Assembly (NCBI GenBank): GCA_964628455.1
Contig: CAZVPD010000155.1
Location: 1-8,561 of the forward strand
Reading direction: 5' to 3'
Source: JAQVWU01 sp964628455
Lineage (GTDB): Bacteria; Bacillota; Clostridia; Oscillospirales; CAG-272
Length of the DNA stretch: 8,561 nt
Shown: positions 1-4,535 of the stretch, piece by piece
Numbering within the stretch: position 1 is the stretch's first letter
How the letters are laid out: every line of letters starts with the position of its first letter
The notes under the pieces: model-generated
Database searches by the model: none
The model's input: the letters and a program-made list of their open reading frames with translations, nothing else
Told to the model about the DNA's origin: nothing
Translations under genes and position numbers: made by a program

Positions 1-2
1 GG

Positions 3-689
3 CTTGCCAGATATGCCGTTGCAGGCAGGAAACTATCGTTCCGCACCACCCGTTCGGGCTTATGGGCGGGGCAAATCTTAACGGTTGGGCTGCCCGAACA
101 CAACATCGCGGCAGATATGCTGATCATGGCCGTAACGATATCGGCGGAACAAAACAATCTGCGGTATGACGTCATGTGCCTTGAAGGACCCGAGCAACGC
201 AGCTGGGTCAAACTGTTCGAGCAAATGGCAAATCCCCCGCAGCCGTTTATATCGCGCGAGAATATTTCAGAAGACGAAGTGCTTGTCATACTGAAAACCT
301 TTTCTAAAGACTGGTATTACGACACCGCAAACGACATCTTCGCGGATCTGTATCCCGCGGCGGCGGATCTGTATCCCGCGGCGGCCGGCCTCTTTCCTGT
401 GTTCGAACCGACGCAAAAAGTTTTATACTGCGAACTGCTGACATCTGCGGACGCGGTATTGTCGCGAAAAGTTATCACGACGCAGACAGGCACGACAACG
501 CTTGTCAGCACCTGCTACTTTTTGCCGACCGAAGCTATAGGCACGATCGCGAAAACGCGGTGGTACGGTGGAAGCAACGCGTCTGCGTCAAACGGCACGG
601 GCGTAATGGTCGACGAGCAGGCTTACGCGCATGTTAAGACGGCGCTTGAAGCGCTGCAGATTGAAAAAACAGATATTGATAAGGATTAA
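3..689 (+). CDS. Phage tail/baseplate (tail hub-like) protein, C-terminal part, 5' end outside window
   Basis: The reading frame is open from base 3, so the ATG at 117 is an internal Met (visible residue 39) and the gene starts left of the window. There are 228 visible residues. The stretch around residues 10-70 (FRTTRSGLWAGQILTVGLPE, then MLIMAVTIS..LRYDV..LEGPEQ.SWVKLF) and the end (WYGGSNAS..GTGVMVDEQAY..VKTALEALQIEKTDI) match, from memory, the C-terminal part of tail/baseplate proteins in Clostridia siphophages, which sit at the tail tip just before the fibre genes. Residues about 114-130 carry an exact tandem duplication (ADLYPAA twice, then a decayed GLFPVF copy) encoded by a 21-bp repeat. 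The stop overlaps the ribosome site of the next gene, so the two are probably co-translated. Role as a virion structural protein is fairly safe; the exact hub or baseplate position is inferred. Confidence 0.68.
   Translation, partial: LARYAVAGRKLSFRTTRSGLWAGQILTVGLPEHNIAADMLIMAVTISAEQNNLRYDVMCLEGPEQRSWVKLFEQMANPPQPFISRENISEDEVLVILKTFSKDWYYDTANDIFADLYPAAADLYPAAAGLFPVFEPTQKVLYCELLTSADAVLSRKVITTQTGTTTLVSTCYFLPTEAIGTIAKTRWYGGSNASASNGTGVMVDEQAYAHVKTALEALQIEKTDIDKD
342..385 (+). repeat. 21-bp tandem repeat, about 2.1 exact copies
   Basis: The unit CGGATCTGTATCCCGCGGCG(G) occurs at 343-363 and again without change at 364-384, with one further matching base on each side. It is in frame and encodes a seven-residue unit (ADLYPAA). 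The following bases encode GLFPVF, which may be a third, decayed copy. Perfect identity suggests a recent slippage duplication. Confidence 0.9.
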
Positions 690-695
690 GGTGAT
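688..695 (+). promoter_or_regulatory. Ribosome binding site of the tail-fibre gene, overlapping the upstream stop
   Basis: AAGGTGAT begins within the TAA stop (687-689) of the preceding gene and ends four bases before the ATG at 700. The overlap implies coupled translation of the two tail genes and fixes the start at 700. Confidence 0.7.
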
Positions 696-699
696 ATAA

Positions 700-1803
700 A
701 TGCCCTACGAGGAAACCACATGGGTCGACGGCGGTGCGCCAAGCATCTCGGCGGCAAAACTGAATAACATCGAGGACGCTATCGTCAGCCTGCGGGACTT
801 CCCGACGGCGGGGGGAACGGCAAACGCCATTACGGTCACGGCGTATCATTTTTCCTTGACGGCGGGAGTTGCGTTGACCTTTGTCGCTTCTGCAAATAAC
901 AGCGGGGCGGCGACAACGCTGAACGTGAATTCTCTCGGAGCGAAAAGCGTATATAAACCGGGAGGGACGGCGGCCCCGACAATCATATCGGGGAAAGCAT
1001 ATACCGTTTGGTATAATGGTACAAGTTTTTTTGTTAAGGCCGCCGCAGAAGGTACGGCATTGGCGTCCAAAGTTCTGACAGGGTACACATTCAGTAATAA
1101 TTCGGACACGGGGATCTCGGGATCAATGCCAAATCGGGCCGGGGATGTTGCGGCGGTATCATATCATCGGGACGGGACATCTATTCATGTCATCCCCGCA
1201 CAGGGATACACAGACGGGTCGGATGATGCCTCTGTGATCACGGATGCAGATTTTGTGACGGGTAATATCAAATCCGGAGCCAATATATTCGGGTTGGGCG
1301 GGAAAACAGAAGTTGTCGATACCTCCTCGGGGACGGCGGTTGCGGCGAATATCCGAAAGGATTACAAGGCATGGTCAGGTGGAGTCGAATACACAGGGAC
1401 AAACGAGGGTGGATATGAAGGGTCAAGCGTATCGGCGGGAGAAACGATGATCAAAAGGGCTTCGAATTGGGTGTATGAGGTTTTACCCACTTCTTATACA
1501 ACAATGGGCGTTTTTAATGATGTCGAAGTTGCCGGAGTGTATAGAATCCATTGGATCGTTTTTGAGATGGACCCTCTCGATCCCCCCACAATAACGGTAG
1601 CGGTGTATGACGGTGCATCTTTAAAAACTGAAAAAACATATGCTGATGGGGCGAAGGTGCAAGAGGATACTTACGATATTACTATTGAAGCCGGGCATGA
1701 CATAGTCGTGAAAGCGAAAACTTCCTCGATAGGTCCATATAATCAGGGTGTAGCGGCGATATACGCCTCTATTTTGTGGGACAACGGTTTTGATAATGCA
1801 TGA
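700..1803 (+). CDS. Phage tail fibre / receptor-binding-like protein
   Basis: 367 residues, complete. The N-terminus (TWVDGGAPSISAAKLNNIEDAI, residues 7-28) is the motif shared by the fibre and upper-baseplate proteins of many Firmicutes phages. Residues about 39-116 are rich in Gly, Thr, Ala and Asn (SGAATTLNVNSLG, then YTVWYNGTSFFVKA), as in fibre shaft domains. Residues 121-202 (ASKVLTGYTF...GISGSMPNR, later DFVTGNIKSGANIFGLGGK) and about 208-235 (TAVAANIRKDYKAWSGGVEYTGT) are the shaft repeats commonly found in such proteins. The last 120 residues look like a beta-rich, possibly carbohydrate-binding tip (VAGVYRIHWIVFEM...ITVAVYDGAS). Its place after the tail-hub-like gene and before the lysis genes fits a fibre that contacts the host surface. 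No enzymatic motif is visible. Confidence 0.78.
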   Translation: MPYEETTWVDGGAPSISAAKLNNIEDAIVSLRDFPTAGGTANAITVTAYHFSLTAGVALTFVASANNSGAATTLNVNSLGAKSVYKPGGTAAPTIISGKAYTVWYNGTSFFVKAAAEGTALASKVLTGYTFSNNSDTGISGSMPNRAGDVAAVSYHRDGTSIHVIPAQGYTDGSDDASVITDADFVTGNIKSGANIFGLGGKTEVVDTSSGTAVAANIRKDYKAWSGGVEYTGTNEGGYEGSSVSAGETMIKRASNWVYEVLPTSYTTMGVFNDVEVAGVYRIHWIVFEMDPLDPPTITVAVYDGASLKTEKTYADGAKVQEDTYDITIEAGHDIVVKAKTSSIGPYNQGVAAIYASILWDNGFDNA

Positions 1804-1927
1804 ATTTATATTAAAATACTGGCTTCAGATATTTTTCGGACTGATCACGGCCGGGATGACGGATACTAACAAAAAAAAGGAGGGCAATAAAATATATGGG
1901 AGAAGTAACGGCAAGGGCCGGGGTTAG
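1796..1927 (+). CDS. Short overlapping ORF, single membrane helix; possibly a truncated phage membrane protein
   Basis: 43 codons. The ATG at 1796 lies inside the last codons of the tail-fibre gene, so the two overlap by 8 bases (ATGCATGA). The product starts MHEFILKYWLQIFFGLITAG, an amphipathic to hydrophobic helix that looks like the N-terminus of small holin-adjacent proteins in Clostridia prophages. It then turns polar and basic (KKKEGNKIYGRSNGKGRG). That second half merely reads through an A8 run, a ribosome site and the start of the next gene, so it is unlikely to be selected. I read this as a real N-terminus whose 3' part was lost, or as a very short leader-like peptide. There is no strong ribosome site of its own, so translation would depend on re-initiation. 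Confidence 0.35.
   Translation: MHEFILKYWLQIFFGLITAGMTDTNKKKEGNKIYGRSNGKGRG
1878..1884 (+). promoter_or_regulatory. Strong Shine-Dalgarno AGGAGGG with long spacer
   Basis: AGGAGGG follows an A8 run and stands 11 bases before the ATG at 1896, longer than the usual 5-9. The same 12-base string GGAGGGCAATAA recurs at 2204-2215, where the ATG follows at once. The two leaders may derive from one another, with extra bases in the first copy. Confidence 0.65.
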
Positions 1928-1971
1928 TCAGGTGACGGTTTCGGCAATCGTCCGGAGAGCGGACGGAGCCG
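1896..1971 (+). pseudogene. 5' segment of a small phage gene; frame breaks near 1950-1975
   Basis: From the ATG behind the strong ribosome site the frame reads MGEVTARAGVSQVTVSAIVR then RADGAVED, a plausible small phage structural N-terminus. If continued, this frame runs to 2165, but past about residue 27 it turns into an Arg/Leu-rich sequence with few aromatics (NNHRRIIYRLPFLPMRG), typical of off-frame translation. The other frame from 1972 has coding character from there on. A single extra base near 1950-1975, or a +1 translational shift, would join both into one protein of about 93 residues. The feature is drawn only to the point where the likely coding frame changes. Confidence 0.45.
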
Positions 1972-2175
1972 TTGAAGATCCCGTCGTCTTGCGTAACAAT
2001 CACCGCCGGATCATATACCGCCTCCCCTTTTTACCAATGCGAGGGGACGGTTGCCTTGTATTGCGAAGCGGCGTCCAAACCTGCGGGGTGGGGATCTTAT
2101 TGGAATTATTACGGCAACGGGTTGAAGTTGGGAGTTACTTGGAACACGACTCAAGCGGCCTTTGAAGCGCTGTAA
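1972..2175 (+). CDS. Small Trp/Tyr-rich phage protein, or 3' part of a frameshifted gene
   Basis: 67 codons if the TTG at 1972 is used. The product (CVTITAGSYTASPFYQCEGT, then ASKPAGWGSYWNYYGNGL, then TWNTTQAAFEAL) has the composition of a folded, beta-rich extracellular or virion protein, with two Cys in the first 25 residues and several Trp and Tyr. It reads as one compact domain ending in a clean TAA. The frame is closed upstream by a TGA at 1933-1935. No good ribosome site precedes the TTG: the nearest GGAG strings lie 3 or 14 bases away. It is therefore more likely the C-terminal part of the protein started at 1896. I do not recognise the family; the position between fibre and lysis genes suggests a tail accessory or moron-like protein. 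Confidence 0.5.
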   Translation: MKIPSSCVTITAGSYTASPFYQCEGTVALYCEAASKPAGWGSYWNYYGNGLKLGVTWNTTQAAFEAL

Positions 2176-2203
2176 AGCATCGGCATAATTTATTTTTACA
2201 TTC

Positions 2204-2209
2204 GGAGGG
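2204..2209 (+). promoter_or_regulatory. Ribosome binding site GGAGGG
   Basis: GGAGGG stands five bases before the ATG at 2215, an ideal spacing. Together with the 39-base gap after the preceding stop it fixes the start of the first lysis-module gene. Confidence 0.75.
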
Positions 2210-2214
2210 CAATA

Positions 2215-2505
2215 ATGACTGAGTTTAATTCGAGCCTGCTGATCGGCACGCTGGGGCTTGTATTCGTTGTTCTCAGCTTTTTCTTCGGCAGAAATTCCGC
2301 TTCGCGGCAGGAAGGAAAACAGGACGGCACCATCCTGACCGAGTTGGGATATTTAAAGTCAAGCATGGACGCGATTATCCGCAGACTTGACAAGCAGGAT
2401 GAACGCGACAGGGATTACATATCGCGGCTAACCTGCGTGGAGCAGAAGATAGAGCAGCTGTACCGTAAAAGTGCACCGCCGCATGAAAACGGCTCGGGAG
2501 GGTAA
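2215..2505 (+). CDS. Small membrane-anchored coiled-coil protein of the phage lysis module
   Basis: 96 residues. One strongly hydrophobic segment at about residues 8-25 (LLIGTLGLVFVVLSFFFG) is followed by a polar, charge-rich helix from about 30 to 86 (LTELGYLKSSMDAIIRRLDK, then DERDRDYISRLTCVEQKIEQ) with heptad-like spacing of Leu, Ile and Met, so a coiled coil is likely. The end is short and flexible (PPHENGSGG). This topology, a membrane anchor plus a cytoplasmic or external coiled coil, is common in small proteins next to phage holins. It resembles XhlA-type lysis accessory proteins in composition, but XhlA carries its helix at the C-terminus, so I do not use that name. The last codons (GGGAGGG) double as the ribosome site of the endolysin gene, and only three bases separate stop and start. 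Confidence 0.6.
   Translation: MTEFNSSLLIGTLGLVFVVLSFFFGRNSASRQEGKQDGTILTELGYLKSSMDAIIRRLDKQDERDRDYISRLTCVEQKIEQLYRKSAPPHENGSGG
2496..2502 (+). promoter_or_regulatory. Endolysin ribosome binding site embedded in the upstream gene
   Basis: GGGAGGG encodes the last glycines of the preceding protein and lies six bases before the ATG at 2509. Endolysin translation is therefore tied to passage of ribosomes through the upstream gene. Confidence 0.7.
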
Positions 2506-2508
2506 AAT

Positions 2509-3264
2509 ATGATATCACCGTTCGAGGGCGGGAAGTTTCGGGTTACATCTCTCATCGGATACCGCGAGCATCCGATAACGCACGTCAAGCTGTCTCCGCA
2601 CCACGGGCTCGATATCGTCGGAATGAGCAGCAAAAAAATAGTCGCGGTCAGACCCGGTAAAATAATCACTTCGACGCGCATATACAATGATCCGGGGGGC
2701 ACCTGGCAGTGGGGAAATTACATAAAGATCCTGTCTCCGGACGGGATATCGGTCTTTTACTGTCACTTATCTCAGCGCATTGGCCTGGCAGGGCAGACGG
2801 TCCGCGCCGGTGAAGTTATCGGCATCGAAGGCACGACCGGGCAGTCCACCGGTTCCCATTTGCACATCGAAGCGCGCAGGGGAACGCGCAAATCTATGAT
2901 TCCGGCGGATCCGGAAGACGACTGCAACATCGCAACGATCCTCGGACTGCCGAACCGCGCCGGGATATACACCGTGCCTGTGGCGCCCGTATCGACGGAC
3001 TATGCCTCTCTGGTAGCCGCGAAATGCGATCTGCCGAAAGAAGCCGTAGCGTATATCAACGAATACCGGTTCGCCGGCATACTCTGGGAATCGCTTTGGG
3101 AATGCATGAAAAACTATCCGAAGCGCACGACCGGCAGCTACGGTAAAGACTATGCCACGGCCGTGGTCAGAGCCGCGAAGCTCGAATGGGCGACAATCGA
3201 TTACATGTGGGGGTGCCCGTATGCGTCCGACGTCTGGCGTAAACTCTGGTGGCAGATGACGTGA
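2509..3264 (+). CDS. M23-family (LytM-type) zinc endopeptidase, phage endolysin
   Basis: 251 residues, no signal peptide. The M23 domain fills about residues 1-135. Zinc and catalytic residues are all present: His31 and Asp35 in the HxxxD motif (HHGLD), His86 (FYCHLS), and His117/His119 in the HxH motif (GSHLHIE). YREHPIT, AVRPGKI and VRAGEVIGIEGTTGQSTG are the usual flanking strands. The family cuts peptide cross-bridges in peptidoglycan. In this context it is the lytic enzyme for host exit; lacking a signal sequence, it needs the neighbouring holin to reach the wall. Residues about 160-251 form a second, Trp/Tyr-rich, mostly helical region (EAVAYINEYRFAGILWESLW, then a stretch ending VWRKLWWQMT) that I do not recognise; it may bind the wall. 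A tail-associated role is the alternative, but small size and position favour lysis. Confidence 0.85.
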   Translation: MISPFEGGKFRVTSLIGYREHPITHVKLSPHHGLDIVGMSSKKIVAVRPGKIITSTRIYNDPGGTWQWGNYIKILSPDGISVFYCHLSQRIGLAGQTVRAGEVIGIEGTTGQSTGSHLHIEARRGTRKSMIPADPEDDCNIATILGLPNRAGIYTVPVAPVSTDYASLVAAKCDLPKEAVAYINEYRFAGILWESLWECMKNYPKRTTGSYGKDYATAVVRAAKLEWATIDYMWGCPYASDVWRKLWWQMT

Positions 3265-3599
3265 AAAGGAAATGGATCAAACGATCGGACCGGATCCTGC
3301 ACAGCATGGTGATCATGTGGTTTGTGGGCGCCTTCTGGGGCATTGCAATGGAAACGACTTCGTTTACGCTCCAGGTTATATACGCCATGCAAACGCTGAA
3401 GCAATCGTCAGGCGGGTATTACGGCTACGGAGGCATGAACCTTACCCTCGATATAAACAGCGTGCTGATCTATATAGGCGCGCCTGTGACGGGGGGGCTC
3501 GTGACCTGGCTTATCAAGAACATGGCGGAAGCAAACACGAAGTCAAAACTGAACCCCGATTATTTAAAAGAAGAGCAAAGCGAATACGACGTCCCGTAA
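3261..3599 (+). CDS. Two-helix phage membrane protein of the lysis module
   Basis: The GTG at 3261 overlaps the endolysin stop in the four-base arrangement GTGA and has GGTGG eight bases upstream, so it is the preferred start (112 residues, MKRKWIKRSDRILHSM). An in-frame GTG at 3249 would add four residues but has no ribosome site. Two hydrophobic segments are seen, about residues 14-31 (HSMVIMWFVGAFWGIAME) and 65-88 (INSVLIYIGAPVTGGLVTWL), joined by a Gly/Tyr-rich loop (SSGGYYGYGG). The N-terminus is strongly basic and the C-terminus acidic. I know similar proteins only as hypothetical genes between endolysin and holin in Clostridia prophages. It could be a second holin, an antiholin or a spanin-like helper; the sequence does not decide this. 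Confidence 0.65.
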   Translation: MKRKWIKRSDRILHSMVIMWFVGAFWGIAMETTSFTLQVIYAMQTLKQSSGGYYGYGGMNLTLDINSVLIYIGAPVTGGLVTWLIKNMAEANTKSKLNPDYLKEEQSEYDVP

Positions 3600-3614
3600 G
3601 GGAGAAAGGAGCCT

Positions 3615-3986
3615 ATGAAAATACTTGAGTTCCTGGCATTGAACTGGAGCAGCCTGCTGCTTGTTATCGCGCTGATAACCGTTCTGGCTGTCCTTTATGT
3701 CCGCGGCGAAAAAAAGCTTTTTAATCATATCCTGTACGCCCTTGTCACGGAAGCGGAAGCTCAGTATGGGGGAAAAACGGGAGAGCTGAAAAAGGCCGCC
3801 GTCATCGCGAAAGTATACGGTTTGCTTCCCGCGGTTCTGAAATTATTTATTACCGAAAAACGGCTTACGCTTTGGATCGAAGACGCATTACAATACGCAA
3901 AGAAAAAATGGGCGGAGAACGCCGATATATCTTATTATATTAACGGATACGCGGCGGAAGATACCGATGACGCGGAGCCGCCTTAA
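3615..3986 (+). CDS. Phage holin, LLH family (phage_holin_6-like)
   Basis: 123 residues. One N-terminal hydrophobic helix at about residues 10-30 (NWSSLLLVIALITVLAVLYV) is followed by Arg-Gly-Glu-Lys-Lys and an amphipathic region. The AEAQYGGKTGELKKAAVIAK stretch and the later LFITEKRL..WIEDALQYAKKKW are hallmarks of the LLH holin family, in which the segment after the helix contains a conserved YG.KTG.LK core. Such holins form the membrane lesions through which the endolysin escapes. The ribosome site is AAAGGAG at 3605-3611, or GGGAG at 3600-3604 with better spacing. It is the last gene of the prophage before the attachment site, and a hairpin overlaps its stop codon. Confidence 0.75.
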   Translation: MKILEFLALNWSSLLLVIALITVLAVLYVRGEKKLFNHILYALVTEAEAQYGGKTGELKKAAVIAKVYGLLPAVLKLFITEKRLTLWIEDALQYAKKKWAENADISYYINGYAAEDTDDAEPP

Positions 3987-4005
3987 ATGGTCAGGTTGAC
4001 CATTT
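3985..4005 (+). terminator. Hairpin at the holin stop, possible weak terminator
   Basis: AAATGGTCA and TGACCATTT form a perfect 9-bp stem with a three-base loop, beginning inside the TAA stop (3984-3986). Only TTTATAATACC follows, so there is no real U-tract. It may end the late transcript, protect its 3' end, or be a protein-binding palindrome next to the attachment site. Confidence 0.4.
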
Positions 4006-4142
4006 ATAATACCATTTACGCAGTAAACGGATAGTACGTATTGGCACAAAATACGCGTATACGCGGGCTTTTAAAGCAAATGCGGGCATAAAACCGCACG
4101 TATAATAACGTATTGCACACATCGAAATAATCCCTTTACAAA
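4006..4142. other. Gene-free, repeat-rich segment beside the attachment site (candidate integrase arm region)
   Basis: No ORF with coding character is seen. The segment holds several symmetric elements: an imperfect hairpin CCATTTAC/GTAAACGG (4012-4030), a perfect 12-bp palindrome CGCGTATACGCG (4054-4065), a stem TGCGG/CCGCA (4081-4085 with 4094-4098), and an imperfect direct repeat ACGTATTGGCACA (4036-4048) and ACGTATTGCACA (4108-4119). Short direct repeats flanking the core are what arm-binding sites of tyrosine integrases look like, so this could be the phage arm of the attachment site. That role is inferred. Confidence 0.35.
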
Positions 4143-4188
4143 CTCATAACCCAAAGGTCGTGTGGTTCAAATCCCACCTCCGCAACCA
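4143..4188 (+). other. Prophage attachment site (attR-like): 3' fragment of initiator tRNA-fMet
   Basis: The 46 bases run from the anticodon loop CTCATAA (4143-4149, anticodon CAT) through CCC of the anticodon stem, the T-loop TTCAAAT (4166-4172), CCCAC and the acceptor strand CTCCGCA to A73 and CCA. The CTCATAACCC segment and A72-A73-CCA (GCAACCA) are hallmarks of bacterial initiator tRNA. No 5' half precedes: the bases before 4143 cannot form D-arm or acceptor strands. The 5' strand of the T-stem reads GTGTGG (4160-4165) where GTGGG would pair with CCCAC, that is one extra T, so this copy is not a working tRNA. Phage genes lie on one side and a tRNA-type terminator plus host genes on the other, as expected when a phage recombines into the 3' part of a tRNA gene. 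Confidence 0.8.
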
Positions 4189-4193
4189 AAGAA

Positions 4194-4234
4194 AAGCAGT
4201 GAGTATAAATACAAAACTCACTGCTTCTTTTTTT
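4194..4234 (+). terminator. Rho-independent terminator after the tRNA fragment
   Basis: AAGCAGTGAG (4194-4203) and CTCACTGCTT (4217-4226) form a perfect 10-bp stem around a 13-base loop, followed by CTTTTTTT. It starts five bases after CCA, the usual layout of a tRNA gene terminator. It was presumably the native terminator of the fMet tRNA before integration and now closes the prophage end. Confidence 0.85.
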
Positions 4235-4535
4235 GCTTTTATAAATAAATCCTGCTTTGCCGCTTATTCATAACGGGGCAACAGAACCCTTTTAATATTT
4301 ATGACGGTATAAGACCGAACAAGAGCCGGATCAGATTTAAAAAGGAATGAGTTCCTGATCTTCGGCCGTTTTGAAAGACCGGAGAAATTTCTTTTCATCC
4401 GGCAAACAAGGAAAAGCCGAAATTGTTACTTAAGAGAGGATGCTGCTCGCATAATATGACAATGCTGTTGTCCGAGGATGGCAGCTTTTCAATTTCTCGG
4501 CCAGGCTTTCAGGAAGTTATGAAGTTGGCAGATAT
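4235..4535. other. Intergenic stretch without a convincing gene
   Basis: About 300 bases between the tRNA terminator and the stop of the convergent - strand gene. It contains a near-palindrome CCGGAG...CATCCGG (4379-4402) and an open frame with a possible 27-residue product from an ATG at 4456 to the TAA at 4537. Nothing here can be assigned a function. It may be remains of older genes or the 3' untranslated region of the - strand gene. Confidence 0.5.
4339..4356 (-). terminator. Weak candidate terminator for the GH-like gene
   Basis: Read on the - strand, AGGAA-CTCA-TTCCT is a 5-bp stem followed by TTTTTAAA. It lies about 180 bases after the stop at 4536. The stem is short, so this is a suggestion only; no better terminator is seen downstream of that gene on its strand. 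Confidence 0.25.

Noticed and set aside
1871..1884. Programmed -1 frameshift at the A8 run before AGGAGGG
   Set aside because: A slippery A-run is present, but the shift needed to reach the next frame is +1 and no fused product looks natural; a plain ribosome site explains the sequence.
3272..3628. 118-codon + strand ORF overlapping the two-helix membrane protein
   Set aside because: Off-frame, rich in Arg and His without a hydrophobic pattern; the other frame has clear membrane helices and a coupled start.
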